Shown: piece after piece, positions 8,979 through 18,666 of the stretch
Numbering within the stretch: the first letter of the stretch is position 1
Layout of the letters: each line of letters starts with the position of its first letter
Assembly: GCA_041392475.1 (NCBI GenBank)
Contig: JAWKLZ010000002.1
Coordinates: 1,868,501-1,932,500 of the forward strand
Origin: Chitinophagales bacterium
GTDB taxonomy: Bacteria; Bacteroidota; Bacteroidia; Chitinophagales; UBA2359
Reading direction: 5' to 3'
DNA length: 64,000 bases
Program-made: the position numbers and the translations under genes
The notes under the pieces: generated by a model
What the model was told of the DNA's origin: nothing
Database searches by the model: none
The model's input: only the letters and a program-made list of their open reading frames with translations

Positions 8979-9070
8979 ACGACTTGGAAGTTTCATTTTA
9001 TAAGGGATTAATTTTTGGCGTAATTATTTCTTGATTTTTTAAGCGACAAACTTCCGAAGCCTCAAGTCGT
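8979..9070. repeat. Long imperfect inverted repeat between purQ and the AI-2E gene
   Basis: ACGACTTG-GAAGTTT (8979-8993) pairs with AAACTTC plus CAAGTCGT (9048-9054, 9063-9070), with an eight-base bulge on the right arm and a 54-base loop. No T-run follows, so it is not a classical terminator. Its sequence style (CTTGGAAG, CTTCCGAAG) recalls the palindromes at 7876-7991. Confidence 0.5.
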
Positions 9071-9121
9071 AGATTTTTCAAAGAATCTATTTTCTTTCAA
9101 AATTCACTATTGAGATTGACC

Positions 9122-10174
9122 ATGGAAAGAGATGTGCGACTTATTAGAAATGCGTTGTTTATCCTAGTAGCTATCATTGGTGTTTACATCGTGAAAGAGT
9201 TGGCAAGTTTGTTGATTCCCTTGGTGTTGGCTTTATTTCTTGGCATTTTACTGCGTCCTTCTTTGGTGTGGCTACAGGAAAGAAGGATTCCTTTTAGCCT
9301 GAGTGTTGTTGTGGTGATGTTGTTTTTGGGGTTTCTTTTTACTATGGTTGGTCAGATTATTTACCAAACAGGTTGGGCGATTATTGCAGAACAAGATAGG
9401 TTGTTGGTGCAGTTGGAGGTAAAACTACATCCGATTCTTCATGATATTGAAGAAATGACTGGTTTTGAAACGGGGATACATTCGGGTGGCGTTGTGGTGG
9501 CACTTCAAAAATTCATTTCTTTAGATTGGTTGATTCGTTCTTCTGGTACTTTTGCGACCATTATTGGTGATTTTACCAGCCTGTTGTTCATGACTTTGTT
9601 GTATTTGTTGATGATATTGGGTGGGATTCTCAATTACAAGCCCTACATTCTTTACCTCGAAAAAGACAGTCAGTTTGAGGGTACTTTGTTGAGAGCTTAC
9701 GAAGATGTTCAGGCATCTATCACTACTTATATGAAGGTCAAATTTTGGGTAAGTCTTGGAACGGGTTTGGGTTATTGGCTGCTTTGCTTGATTTTTGGGG
9801 TTGACTTTGCCATTTTCTGGGGATTTTTGGCGTTCATTCTCAATTTTGTTCCAACGGTCGGTTCAATTGTTGCGACTGCTCCACCTTTATTGTTGGGCTG
9901 GATTCAGATTGAAGCATATGAAGCATTGATTTTATTTGGATTTCTGCTCATCGCCATTCAGTTTGTATTAGGCAATGTGGTAGACCCACTTTTGATGGGC
10001 AATAGTCTATCTATCAATACTGTGGTTATCATCTTGGGCTTGGTGTTTTGGGGCTATCTTTGGGGAATTACGGGCATGATTTTGTCAGTTCCGCTGTTGG
10101 TATTGATAAAGGTAATTTTTCAGCAAATTCCCGATGCCCGTTTTTTAGTACGGTTGATGGATAGTTCACCATAG
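9122..10174 (+). CDS. AI-2E family (PerM-like) transporter
   Basis: 350 residues from ATG at 9122; an in-frame TTG at 9110 is less likely. There are about eight membrane segments: an N-terminal pair (ALFILVAIIGVYIVKEL, LIPLVLALFLGILLRP), a soluble helical loop, and a C-terminal block with the family signature FLAFILNFVPTVGSIVATAPP and VDPLLMGNSLSINTVVIILGL. Members export or import small solutes or act as Na+/H+ antiporters; the substrate cannot be read from sequence. The stop lies five bases from the convergent rpoN stop, with no terminator in between. Confidence 0.88.
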   Translation: MERDVRLIRNALFILVAIIGVYIVKELASLLIPLVLALFLGILLRPSLVWLQERRIPFSLSVVVVMLFLGFLFTMVGQIIYQTGWAIIAEQDRLLVQLEVKLHPILHDIEEMTGFETGIHSGGVVVALQKFISLDWLIRSSGTFATIIGDFTSLLFMTLLYLLMILGGILNYKPYILYLEKDSQFEGTLLRAYEDVQASITTYMKVKFWVSLGTGLGYWLLCLIFGVDFAIFWGFLAFILNFVPTVGSIVATAPPLLLGWIQIEAYEALILFGFLLIAIQFVLGNVVDPLLMGNSLSINTVVIILGLVFWGYLWGITGMILSVPLLVLIKVIFQQIPDARFLVRLMDSSP

Positions 10175-10179
10175 ATGTC

Positions 10180-11667
10180 TTACAACTGCCTTCGCAATCG
10201 AGCAACTGGGATATTCAGTTGTTCTCGGTATTTGGCAACAGTTCTACGTGCAATATTGTATCCTAACAAAACTAGCTCTTCGGTTAGTTTTTGGTCAGAA
10301 AGTGGCTTGCGTTTGTTTTCGTTGTCAATGAAATCTTGGAGGATTTTCTTTACCTCTCTAGTTGATACCTCCTCTCCGCTATCTGTCTGCAGAGATTCCG
10401 AAAAGAAAGATTTAAGTTTGAACGTACCAAATTCTGTTTGGACATATTTGCTGTTTGACACCCTAGAAATGGTCGAAATATCCAAGGCTGTAATTTCAGC
10501 TATGTCTTTCAAAATCATTGGGCGAAGCTTTGTTTCATCACCTGTTAAGAAATACTCATATTGGTAATCCAAGATGGTTTGCATGGTTTTGAGCATCGTT
10601 TGTTGTCGTTGTCGGATGGCATCAATGAACCATTTTGCAGCATCTATTTTTTGCTTGATGAACAAAACTGCATCTTTCTGTTTCTTGCTTTTTTTCTTTG
10701 TTTTAGAATAAGATTTTAGCATATCTTTGTAGCTATCGCTGATTCTCAAATCGGGTGCATTCCGAGAATTAAGGCGTAGTAAAAGATCGCCATTGTCATT
10801 GTTGATGATAAAATCTGGAATAATGTAGTTTTCAGGTTTTGCACTATTAGAGTATGTCCCTCCTGGTTTGGGATTGAGCTTCAATATTTCTTCTACTGCC
10901 TCTTTCAAATCGTTGTTGGTAATAGAAAGACTTTTAATCAATTTTGGATAATGTTTTTTAGCAAATTCCTCAAAGTGATTTTCTAATACATCCTCTGCAA
11001 TTTCTAAGTATTTATTATCATTCTGTTTACTTTTTCGACGAATTTGAATCAATAGACACTCCTGTAAATCTCTCGCACACACACCTGCTGGCTCAAAATT
11101 TTGGATAACCTTAATAATTTTTTCTACCTCATCTTCCTGTGCTTCAATGTTCTGAGAAAAAGATAAATCGTCAACAATCGCTTCCAATTCACGACGCAGA
11201 TACCCGTCATCATCTATGCTTCCAATGATTTGATTCGCAATTGTAAATCCCCTCTCGTCTAGTGTCACCATTCCCAATTGCTTTGTCAAGTGTTCGTGAA
11301 AGGTGCTGATTACAGGAATGGGGATACTTTTATTTTCTTCATCGAGATCCGAACCATAGCTTTCATCTCGCAGTTTGTAGGATGCTACATCATCGTCGGT
11401 CAAATAATCACTCAAATCCACGTCTTCCATTGGATCGTAATCTTCCTCCTCTTCCTTTTTTTCGTCCTTTGCAGATTCGCCCCCCATCAGCTTATCCATG
11501 TCATCTTCTTCTTCAAAGTCGTTTTCTTCCAACGCTGGATTGATTTCCAACTCTTCTTTGATACGTTGCTCCAAAGATGCAGTAGGAACCTGCAACAATT
11601 TCATCAATTGAATTTGTTGAGGCGACAATTTTTGTTGCAGCGATTGGTTTAGTTTCTGTTTTAACAT
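10180..11667 (-). CDS. rpoN: RNA polymerase sigma-54 factor RpoN
   Basis: 495 residues with the three RpoN regions. Region I is glutamine and leucine rich (QKLSPQQIQLMKLLQVPTAS, needed for activator response), followed by an acidic region II (about 45-110) and a core-binding and DNA-binding region III. The RpoN box ARRTVAKYRE sits near the C-terminus and reads the -24 promoter element. Sigma-54 genes need bacterial enhancer-binding activators; none is encoded in this window. The gene is monocistronic and converges on the AI-2E gene. Confidence 0.95.
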   Translation of the reverse strand: MLKQKLNQSLQQKLSPQQIQLMKLLQVPTASLEQRIKEELEINPALEENDFEEEDDMDKLMGGESAKDEKKEEEEDYDPMEDVDLSDYLTDDDVASYKLRDESYGSDLDEENKSIPIPVISTFHEHLTKQLGMVTLDERGFTIANQIIGSIDDDGYLRRELEAIVDDLSFSQNIEAQEDEVEKIIKVIQNFEPAGVCARDLQECLLIQIRRKSKQNDNKYLEIAEDVLENHFEEFAKKHYPKLIKSLSITNNDLKEAVEEILKLNPKPGGTYSNSAKPENYIIPDFIINNDNGDLLLRLNSRNAPDLRISDSYKDMLKSYSKTKKKSKKQKDAVLFIKQKIDAAKWFIDAIRQRQQTMLKTMQTILDYQYEYFLTGDETKLRPMILKDIAEITALDISTISRVSNSKYVQTEFGTFKLKSFFSESLQTDSGEEVSTREVKKILQDFIDNENKRKPLSDQKLTEELVLLGYNIARRTVAKYREQLNIPVARLRRQL

Positions 11668-11908
11668 AGGGGTAGAGAATTTTTATATTTATAGCATCTT
11701 TGAAAAAAAATGAATGAAAATACAACAAAAATGTTGTTTAAATGCAAGTTAATGTTTTTTCTCAATAAAAAAAAGAATAAGTTGAAGAAAAAACAAAGAA
11801 CCTAAAAATAATGTAATCAATTGTTTTTTAGGAGATTGTATTAATTGTCTCTTGCACATTCTATTATAATATCAAAAAGTGCGCCTGTTTTTATAAATGT
11901 AAGACTAT

Positions 11909-12481
11909 TTAGAGTAAGATTTTTTTCATTAGGTCTTCAAAACTTAAAACCTTTGTCCATTTTCTGTCATTATACACATTGCATACAAATTTAATTTGGA
12001 TAGATTTTTCATTGTGTAATAAATGCTCAATCAAAACATTTCCATACTGTTGGTCGGCCAATCCAGTTTGTTCATCAAACGAAAATCGAGGCTTCAAATA
12101 ATGTCTTTCGATTGTTTCTACGTGTGTTTTTCGTACGAAGTTTTTCACATCCGACATATATTTCACATAGTTGAGTTGTAGGGTTTGCTCTTTCAAATAA
12201 TCGAACAAATGGCGGAAGGCTTCAAAACTCGTATGGTCTTCCACAGTTTTGTACTTCAAAATAAACCCTTGACTTTTAGGACTATTCAGTTTCAACAAAA
12301 TACTTTGGTCTGAAGATTTCATTTGTGTCGCCAAAAAATCTAATAGGTGATCCTTTTGATCTTCGAGCTTCCAATATTGATAAGCGGCTTGCTCTTCATC
12401 GCTTCGCACAATGATTTCTTGGACGAAAGGAACATTGGAAGTTTCCTGTTTTTTAAATAACTGCTGTATGAAATTAAACAT
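11909..12481 (-). CDS. Hypothetical cytoplasmic protein
   Basis: 190 residues from ATG at 12481 (MFNFIQQLFKKQ). A longer reading frame runs to 12634, but it would overlap the divergent Rieske gene and its extra 51 residues look non-coding. The protein is mixed alpha/beta and highly charged, without a signal peptide, membrane segment or known catalytic motif. I do not recognise a family. It shares a 58-base divergent promoter region with the Rieske gene, which may mean joint regulation. Confidence 0.65.
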   Translation of the reverse strand: MFNFIQQLFKKQETSNVPFVQEIIVRSDEEQAAYQYWKLEDQKDHLLDFLATQMKSSDQSILLKLNSPKSQGFILKYKTVEDHTSFEAFRHLFDYLKEQTLQLNYVKYMSDVKNFVRKTHVETIERHYLKPRFSFDEQTGLADQQYGNVLIEHLLHNEKSIQIKFVCNVYNDRKWTKVLSFEDLMKKILL

Positions 12482-12539
12482 GCCCTTAAAACATTTGGTT
12501 TCTATCCAAAGTTTATAAGTAAATATATTTTTATTGAAG

Positions 12540-12893
12540 ATGGATGTAGAATGGATCAAAATTGCAGGAATCCCGAAGGATAACAAGCCCTTTGTTGCAG
12601 AAAATAGCATTGCAGAAATAAGCATTGATGGCAAACGTTTGTATTTGACCTACTTCAAAGGCAGTTATTATGCAGGAGAGCAAAGATGTCCTCATGCGGG
12701 GGCATTGCTCACGCAAGGTTGGCTCAATGGGGATGGAGATATTGTGTGTCCTTACCACCGATTTTGTTTTGACTTGGAGACAGGTAAAAATACTGATGGA
12801 GAAGGTTTTTATGTGCAGACCTATCCTGTTGAAGTGCGAGAAAATGGGATTTTTATGGGGATGCCTAAAAAGAAGTGGTGGCAGTTTTGGTAG
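12540..12893 (+). CDS. Small Rieske [2Fe-2S] ferredoxin-like protein
   Basis: 117 residues from ATG at 12540; the TTG at 12534 is not needed. The two Rieske cluster motifs are CPHAG and CPYHRF, giving two Cys and two His ligands for a 2Fe-2S cluster. The size and lack of other domains fit a stand-alone Rieske ferredoxin such as those that feed oxygenases or nitrite reductase (NirD-like). The oxygenase partner is not nearby. The C-terminus KKKWWQFW is unusual and aromatic. Confidence 0.88.
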   Translation: MDVEWIKIAGIPKDNKPFVAENSIAEISIDGKRLYLTYFKGSYYAGEQRCPHAGALLTQGWLNGDGDIVCPYHRFCFDLETGKNTDGEGFYVQTYPVEVRENGIFMGMPKKKWWQFW

Positions 12894-13090
12894 GAAGAAT
12901 AGGTTGGCTATTCCTTTTATGATGATATTTCGCTACGAATGGGGTTTATAATCAAGCGGTTATTCTGCTTTTAAAAATAGTGTTTTATCACCAAAAAGGG
13001 AATAGGAGATTGGTTTCTCAGCACAATTAGGAAGACTTCAAAGATAACTCTACAAAATTATTTCCATAAAGAACTGATTTTCCATATGTT

Positions 13091-15877
13091 CTATTCATTC
13101 AAAAGCGTCCCAGGTGTTTGTCCATATTTTTCTCTAAAACATTTCACAAAATAAGCGGTACTACCAAAGCCTGTTTCGAAGGCAACCTCAGATACATTAC
13201 CCTCTTGCTGTTGGAGCATTTTCATTGCTTTTTGAAGGCGAAAAGAACGAATAAATTTGTTGGCAGTTTCGTCGGTAAGTGCTTTTAGTTTGCGGTTGAG
13301 GTGTACTCGGCTCATGTTGACAGAGGAGGCAAGCACTTCCGCCCCAAATTGTTCATCGCCCAAATGGGCTTCAACAATTGAACATACTTTTTCGAGGAAT
13401 GCTTTATCGACCGAGTTGGTTTGTATGGCTTCTGGTTCGATGGTAGGAGCTTCCGAAAAACGCTTTCGCAGTATATGTCGCAATTCTATTAGGTTGCGAA
13501 CCCTTACTTCGAGTTCTTTGGTGTCAAATGGCTTGACTAGATAATCGTCTGCCCCTGTTTCCAATCCCTGCAATTTTTCTTCCTGAGCAGCTTTTGCAGT
13601 TAATAAAATCACTGGAATGTGACTGGTGCGTTCATTGGTTTTCAAGGTGCGACACACTTCGTAGCCATTTTTTTTGGGCATCATCACATCACTGATGACC
13701 AAATCGGGCAGATGTTCTAAGGCTTTGTCAATTCCCTCTTGTCCATTGACGGCTTCTAAAACCTGAAAAGATGCCACCAAGTATTGTCTAATGTAGGCTC
13801 TGACATCGGGATTGTCTTCAATCACCAATACAATAGGCAATTTTTTTGACTTTTTGTTGCTGTCTTTTGAATATGGTTGAAGCGTGATATTAGAGTCTTG
13901 AAGTATTTCAATGGAAGTCAAAACATTGGCTTCCATTGAAGTAGAGCCAGCTTCATCTATATCACTTTCTTTTAAGTGGGCTTTTCCTTTGGGAAATTGA
14001 AGGGTGAAAGTAGTTCCTTCGCCTTCTTCGCTTTGGACTTCAATTTTACCCTTGTGCAATTGAACCAATTCTTTGACGAGTGCCAAGCCAATTCCTGTTC
14101 CTTCTTGTTCACGGGTTTCGGAGCTATCTACTTGAAAAAAACGGTTGAAAATAAAAGGCAATCTTGAAGCTGAAATACCAATGCCATTGTCTTTTATTGA
14201 GATTTCTAAATGATTTTTTTGTTCTGCAATCGCTACTGTTATTTCTCCTTGTTCTGGCGTGAATTTGAAGGCATTGGATAAGAGGTTGTAAAAGATTTTT
14301 TCTACCTTGTCTTTGTCCAAATATAAAAAGGATGTTGCTCCTTGGTTGATAAAATGAAGTTGGATGTTTTTTCGGACGGCCAAAGACTCAAAAGACATGG
14401 TGATTCCTTTCAATAATTTTACAAAGTTCAAGGGTTTTGCCTTCAATTCCATCTTTCCTGCCTCTAATTTGGACAAATCAAGGAGTTGATTGATGAGCTG
14501 CAATAGGCGTTGGGCATTGTGGTGTGCTACATTCAGTAAGTTTTTGTCTGTTTCATTTTGTTGCTTGTCAAGTACTTGCTGAATCGGTCCCATGACCAGA
14601 GTAAGTGGCGTTCTGAATTCGTGGCTGATATTGGCAAAAAAGCGAGATTTCAAATGGTCAAGTTCTTCAAAATGCATTTTCTCGGATTTGATAGTGGTGA
14701 TTCTATCAAACAAAGCATAGAATAAGATACCTGAAAACAAAATAAGTCCGATTTGAATGCCATACCTGACAATCCATATATCTGGTAGTATTCTCATTGC
14801 TCCTAAGAGGCTGATGATACTACCCAAAAAGAGAATAGCTATGGAAATCAGTAAAATACGTGCCTGTGGATATTGTTTCAAACTGAAACGAATAATGGGA
14901 ATGATGCCTAAAATAGACCAAATAAGTATTGTGAGGTTTGTGATTTGCACAGCCAAAAGAGAGTCCGCAATGAGCCATCTACAAATGTGAGGACAGACCA
15001 CAGTTAGACCCGTATAGATAGCGAATAAAGTGTGGTAGCTTGTCCAACGTTTTTTTAAATCAATGAAATGAGTAATGAACAAAAATAGAGATAGTACAAT
15101 GCTCGAAATAATGATGTGTTTGTGTAAAACAAAGTCATTCAGCAAAGGATGGCTTAAAAATACTTCTACTACATCATTCATTCGAGGAAAATATACTCCA
15201 AACGAAAACATCAACATAGCAAAATAGAGAAAAATGCTTTCACGAAAAATGAAAAATAGAAAGGTGCTTACCAGACAAAAAAGCAACATAATACCTGCAT
15301 AAAAAGAATGCCATGTATAGCGTTCTGTGATGATGTGTAAGGTTTCTTTTGTAGGGTGAATGAAAACATGGGTTTGGTGTACGGGGGCTATCCATTTATT
15401 GAAGCGTATTTTGCAGTAATAGGTTTTTGTCTTGCCTTTGTCCAAACTGATGAAGAGGTAGTTTTTGGGGGAGGGTAGTTCTTTTGCATAAGGCTTTAAG
15501 ACTGCGCCTGTAAAATCTTCATCGATGATGTGTCCACTTTCAAATGTGTAAACCCAGACAGAATCCGCATTGTTGCAAAAATCGAGATAGGCATTCCACG
15601 TTTTTGAGCTTTTATTTTGTAGTTGGAAGGACGACCATAGAATAAGGGGAAAGGTATTTTCGTCTTCAAAATCGGGCTTGGTAAATGCCGAAGGGGGCAT
15701 TTGTAGGATTTCATCAATGTTGTATTTTCCTTCATGGTCATACAATACAGAGAGCGAATCCGCAAAGGAAATAACTTTATCTGTAGGTTTTAGGTAGGTG
15801 AAGGTAAAGTTTGCCTCTGAGCCAAAAGTCGAACAGAAAGAAGGTAATCCAAAAAGTAGTAAGAGTAAAAATCGCAT
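13091..15877 (-). CDS. 7TMR-DISM hybrid histidine kinase/response regulator with AraC output
   Basis: 928 residues. A signal peptide (1-20) and a 7TMR-DISM extracellular sensor domain (to about 185) are followed by seven membrane helices (about 190-390). Next come a HisKA domain with phospho-accepting H419 (NISHEFRTPL), an HATPase domain (DNGIGI, GTGIGLALVKELV), a receiver domain with phospho-acceptor D730 (LVISDVMMPKKNGYEV) and a C-terminal AraC-type double helix-turn-helix (VSEVAFETGFGSTAYFVKCF). Sensing, phosphotransfer and DNA binding are thus in one chain, as in hybrid two-component systems. The ligand is unknown. It is divergent from the desaturase gene, a possible target. Confidence 0.92.
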   Translation of the reverse strand: MRFLLLLLFGLPSFCSTFGSEANFTFTYLKPTDKVISFADSLSVLYDHEGKYNIDEILQMPPSAFTKPDFEDENTFPLILWSSFQLQNKSSKTWNAYLDFCNNADSVWVYTFESGHIIDEDFTGAVLKPYAKELPSPKNYLFISLDKGKTKTYYCKIRFNKWIAPVHQTHVFIHPTKETLHIITERYTWHSFYAGIMLLFCLVSTFLFFIFRESIFLYFAMLMFSFGVYFPRMNDVVEVFLSHPLLNDFVLHKHIIISSIVLSLFLFITHFIDLKKRWTSYHTLFAIYTGLTVVCPHICRWLIADSLLAVQITNLTILIWSILGIIPIIRFSLKQYPQARILLISIAILFLGSIISLLGAMRILPDIWIVRYGIQIGLILFSGILFYALFDRITTIKSEKMHFEELDHLKSRFFANISHEFRTPLTLVMGPIQQVLDKQQNETDKNLLNVAHHNAQRLLQLINQLLDLSKLEAGKMELKAKPLNFVKLLKGITMSFESLAVRKNIQLHFINQGATSFLYLDKDKVEKIFYNLLSNAFKFTPEQGEITVAIAEQKNHLEISIKDNGIGISASRLPFIFNRFFQVDSSETREQEGTGIGLALVKELVQLHKGKIEVQSEEGEGTTFTLQFPKGKAHLKESDIDEAGSTSMEANVLTSIEILQDSNITLQPYSKDSNKKSKKLPIVLVIEDNPDVRAYIRQYLVASFQVLEAVNGQEGIDKALEHLPDLVISDVMMPKKNGYEVCRTLKTNERTSHIPVILLTAKAAQEEKLQGLETGADDYLVKPFDTKELEVRVRNLIELRHILRKRFSEAPTIEPEAIQTNSVDKAFLEKVCSIVEAHLGDEQFGAEVLASSVNMSRVHLNRKLKALTDETANKFIRSFRLQKAMKMLQQQEGNVSEVAFETGFGSTAYFVKCFREKYGQTPGTLLNE

Positions 15878-16113
15878 TCTGTAAAATTTTCCAATGTTGA
15901 AGTGAAACTCAAGAACAGGGTTATGCTTTCAAATATACAGTTGTTTGAAGAGATTTTTTTGGTATTGTGAAGATTTGACAAATTTCCTTCAATTGCTCAT
16001 TTTAAACTTAAAATCAGTGCTATGTTGCTCCAACAATGTATTTTATATTGCATTAAACAGGCGTTTTGTGAAAAATAACACCCATTGTTCATGAATACAG
16101 CACAAAAAAATCC

Positions 16114-16121
16114 TACATTTG
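16114..16121 (+). promoter_or_regulatory. -7 element for the desaturase gene
   Basis: TACATTTG matches TAnnTTTG and ends 18 bases before the desaturase ATG. The nearest TTG lies about 26 bases upstream, outside the usual spacing. Confidence 0.45.
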
Positions 16122-16139
16122 GGGAAAATAGAAATATAA

Positions 16140-17264
16140 ATGAGCGGAATCAAATTTGACCAGCAACAAGATGCAGGTTTTTACAAGACACTAAATAGAA
16201 GGGTAAACGATTATTTTAAAGAGAATCAAAAGAGTAAGCATGCAAACGCTTTCATGGTTTTCAAATCTATCTTTTTTATCAGCGGAATGGTCATCCTTTA
16301 TGGCTTGTTCATTTCCGATTGGTTCACTTTTTGGCAGTTGATTCCAATTGCTGCATTACTTGGCTTGTTCAAAGCACTAACTGGGGTAAATATCGGTCAC
16401 GATGCCATACATGGTGCTTATAGCACTTCCAAAACAATGAATGGTGTGTTGGGACGTGTGTTTGACTTTTTGGGACTGAATGCCTATGCTTGGCACATCA
16501 CCCACAATGTCGTACACCACACTTACACCAACATTCCCGAACACGATTTTGATATTGAAGTCTCACCAAAACTATTGCGGCTTTCTCCTCAAGGGCCACA
16601 TGCGCCTCAGATGCGTTTTCAGCAGTATTACGCCTTCTTTTTGTATGGCTTATCGGCTTTGATTCGCGGTTACAAACAGGAATACAAAAACTTCTTTAGT
16701 AGAGATTTTGGAGATCATATAACACCTCCACCGCCACCAAAATCTGAATATTTCCATCTTTTCTTTTGGCGTTCTTTCTTTTATGTGGTTTTCTTGTTCC
16801 TCCCTATATGGTTGCTGTCGTTACCTTGGTGGCAAGTATTTGGCTTGTTCATTGTTAGCATGTTTATAGAAGGTTTGTTTTTGGGAGTTATCTTTCAGAT
16901 GGCACACATTGTCGAAAAAGTGGATTTTCCCGCACCAGACGAAACGGGGCATTTAACACACGCTTGGTCCGTTCATCAGATGCTTACAACTGCCAACTTT
17001 GCTTCACATAATTGGATGGCAAACTTCCTTTGTGGAGGGTTGAATACGCAAGTAGAACACCATCTGTTTCCTAATATTTGCCACATTCACTATCCAAATC
17101 TTGTACCGATTGTAGCAAAAACGGCTGCCGAATTCAATCTGCCTTACCATCAATATCCTACCTTTGTGGCCGCATTGAAGTCGCATTTTGTACACTTGAG
17201 AGAGTTGGGCAAATTAGACCAAGAGGTAGAAATGGAAGTCGAGAAAGAAATGAAAGTAGCATAA
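16140..17264 (+). CDS. Membrane fatty acid desaturase (linoleoyl/delta-6 type)
   Basis: 374 residues with the three histidine boxes of the membrane desaturase family: H87-D-A-I-H91, H122-N-V-V-H-H127 and Q304-V-E-H-H308. The glutamine in the third box is typical of front-end type desaturases. Four membrane helices surround them (VFKSIFFISGMVILYGLF, FFYVVFLFLPIWLLSL and others). The diiron enzyme introduces a double bond into a fatty acyl chain in the membrane using oxygen and an electron donor. No cytochrome b5 domain is fused. The gene is followed by a strong terminator. Confidence 0.9.
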   Translation: MSGIKFDQQQDAGFYKTLNRRVNDYFKENQKSKHANAFMVFKSIFFISGMVILYGLFISDWFTFWQLIPIAALLGLFKALTGVNIGHDAIHGAYSTSKTMNGVLGRVFDFLGLNAYAWHITHNVVHHTYTNIPEHDFDIEVSPKLLRLSPQGPHAPQMRFQQYYAFFLYGLSALIRGYKQEYKNFFSRDFGDHITPPPPPKSEYFHLFFWRSFFYVVFLFLPIWLLSLPWWQVFGLFIVSMFIEGLFLGVIFQMAHIVEKVDFPAPDETGHLTHAWSVHQMLTTANFASHNWMANFLCGGLNTQVEHHLFPNICHIHYPNLVPIVAKTAAEFNLPYHQYPTFVAALKSHFVHLRELGKLDQEVEMEVEKEMKVA

Positions 17265-17313
17265 GGGTTTTGACGAAAACCAAAATGCAAATCCACTAAA
17301 TTTTTGCTCAAAT

Positions 17314-17350
17314 AAAAAGAGCGTTTCATGTCAAATGAAACGCTCTTTTT
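17314..17350. terminator. Bidirectional hairpin terminator
   Basis: Sixteen-base perfect inverted repeat (17314-17329, 17335-17350; arm AAAAAGAGCGTTTCAT) with loop GTCAA and T-runs on both strands. It separates the convergent desaturase gene and the secreted protein gene at 17387. Confidence 0.9.
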
Positions 17351-17386
17351 TACTTCTTCAATGAGTCAATAGACTTGAAAAGTTTG

Positions 17387-18076
17387 TCACTCAGGCGAAC
17401 AGCAATTGTAATCCATAATTTCACCCCGAATTCTGACAGTCGCACTTTCCACATAAAAAACAGCATTGGGAGTAGTAGTGTAAATGATGATTTCGTTTGC
17501 AGGAGAAACCGCATTTGTCACCATGATTCTTTCCCATCTTCCCGTGTTTTCAAGCACCATACTTATGTGCGTATTGCCACCGTCACCTACGCCAACACCT
17601 ACTTTGCCACTCTCTACCAGAATCCATACACAAGCCTCAACCAATTGAGGTCCTTCGTGGAGTTTCCCAAAAACTTGCACCAAACCATTCCCGGCACCAT
17701 TTGTAGTCACTTTCATCATTTTGCTACGCCTATTAAGCGTTGAAGGAAGAAGTTGCGTAGTGAGATTGCCGTAGGTATTTGTCCAAACCGTCCAGTGCCT
17801 TGCAGCAGAATACCATCCTTTGCTACCACCATTGATGCTTGGACCAGTTGTTAGGTTGGTGCTTTCTCCATAATCTCCGATTTCATTGAAACTGCTGTTT
17901 TTTAATAAGTTTTGACTATCAGGCAATTGAATTTTTTCGATGGTAGTACGAGAAGAATGTCGCTCGTTGATACTCGGCTGAGGATTGGGCTGAAAGATTT
18001 GAGCAGATAGAGTAAAACTACTGCTTATGAGTACAGTACATGCCAAAAAAGAGAAAAATCTTTTGAACGTTTTCAT
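17387..18076 (-). CDS. Secreted protein with carbohydrate-binding-like domain
   Basis: 229 residues with a signal peptide (1-25, SFLACTVLISSSFTLSAQ). The mature part starts a jelly-roll-like fold resembling CBM4/CBM6-type modules (NLLKNSSFNEIGDYGES, then GWYSAARHWTVWTN and beta strands ending in FYVESATVRI). No enzymatic domain and no T9SS sorting domain are seen. The C-terminus has a CC pair. Sugar binding is only an inference from the fold pattern. Confidence 0.6.
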   Translation of the reverse strand: MKTFKRFFSFLACTVLISSSFTLSAQIFQPNPQPSINERHSSRTTIEKIQLPDSQNLLKNSSFNEIGDYGESTNLTTGPSINGGSKGWYSAARHWTVWTNTYGNLTTQLLPSTLNRRSKMMKVTTNGAGNGLVQVFGKLHEGPQLVEACVWILVESGKVGVGVGDGGNTHISMVLENTGRWERIMVTNAVSPANEIIIYTTTPNAVFYVESATVRIRGEIMDYNCCSPE

Positions 18077-18231
18077 GATAATGAGGTTTTAAACGTAACG
18101 AAATAAGGTCATTTCGCTGTTTAATACCTCTTAGCAGAAAAAGGTATGCTTGAGAATGAAAATTATTCTCAGCAGAACTATTCGATAAATGATTCTTTGA
18201 AAACCCAGTCAATAATTTACTAATCACTGTA

Positions 18232-18666
18232 TTAGATTGTTTCTTTGTCGGGCATTAAATCAATCAAATTTTCGATAAAGGGTTGTTTTTTAATCAGCTC
18301 TGCTAAATCCATTGCAGGTTTAACCGCATTGGGCTTTTTAGATTCTGCGGCAGGTTTAGAAGGAGCAGGTGCTTCAATGGCAACTACTGTGAAGCTATGT
18401 GACATGATTTGAAAACGCATGTTTCGCTTCAATTCGCACTGTTTGATTGCCTGTGCGTGCATCCATGTACCGTTTGTACTGCTATCTATCAATAAAGGGA
18501 CATCATTTTCTAAATGAATAAAAGCATGTCGGCGTGAAACACCTTTGTCATTCAATACAATAGTGTTGTTTAAACTGCGCCCAATGGTCAAAGTGGCATC
18601 TAAATCAAAAGTTTGTGTATTGGTTTTTTGCGTATGGAGTTCTCTCCAAGTTAATGTTATGGTCAT
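18232..18666 (-). CDS. Small FHA-domain protein
   Basis: 144 residues. An FHA domain (about 1-100) shows all key loops: GRS, SRRHAFI and STNGTW, which bind phosphothreonine peptides. A proline/alanine/lysine linker (APAPSKPAAESKKPNAVKP) leads to a short hydrophobic C-terminal helix. No kinase or secretion gene is adjacent, so the phosphoprotein partner is unknown. Confidence 0.88.
   Translation of the reverse strand: MTITLTWRELHTQKTNTQTFDLDATLTIGRSLNNTIVLNDKGVSRRHAFIHLENDVPLLIDSSTNGTWMHAQAIKQCELKRNMRFQIMSHSFTVVAIEAPAPSKPAAESKKPNAVKPAMDLAELIKKQPFIENLIDLMPDKETI

Noticed and set aside
12482..12634. N-terminal extension of the unknown protein at 11909
   Set aside because: It would overlap the Rieske gene, and ATG at 12481 gives a more natural start.
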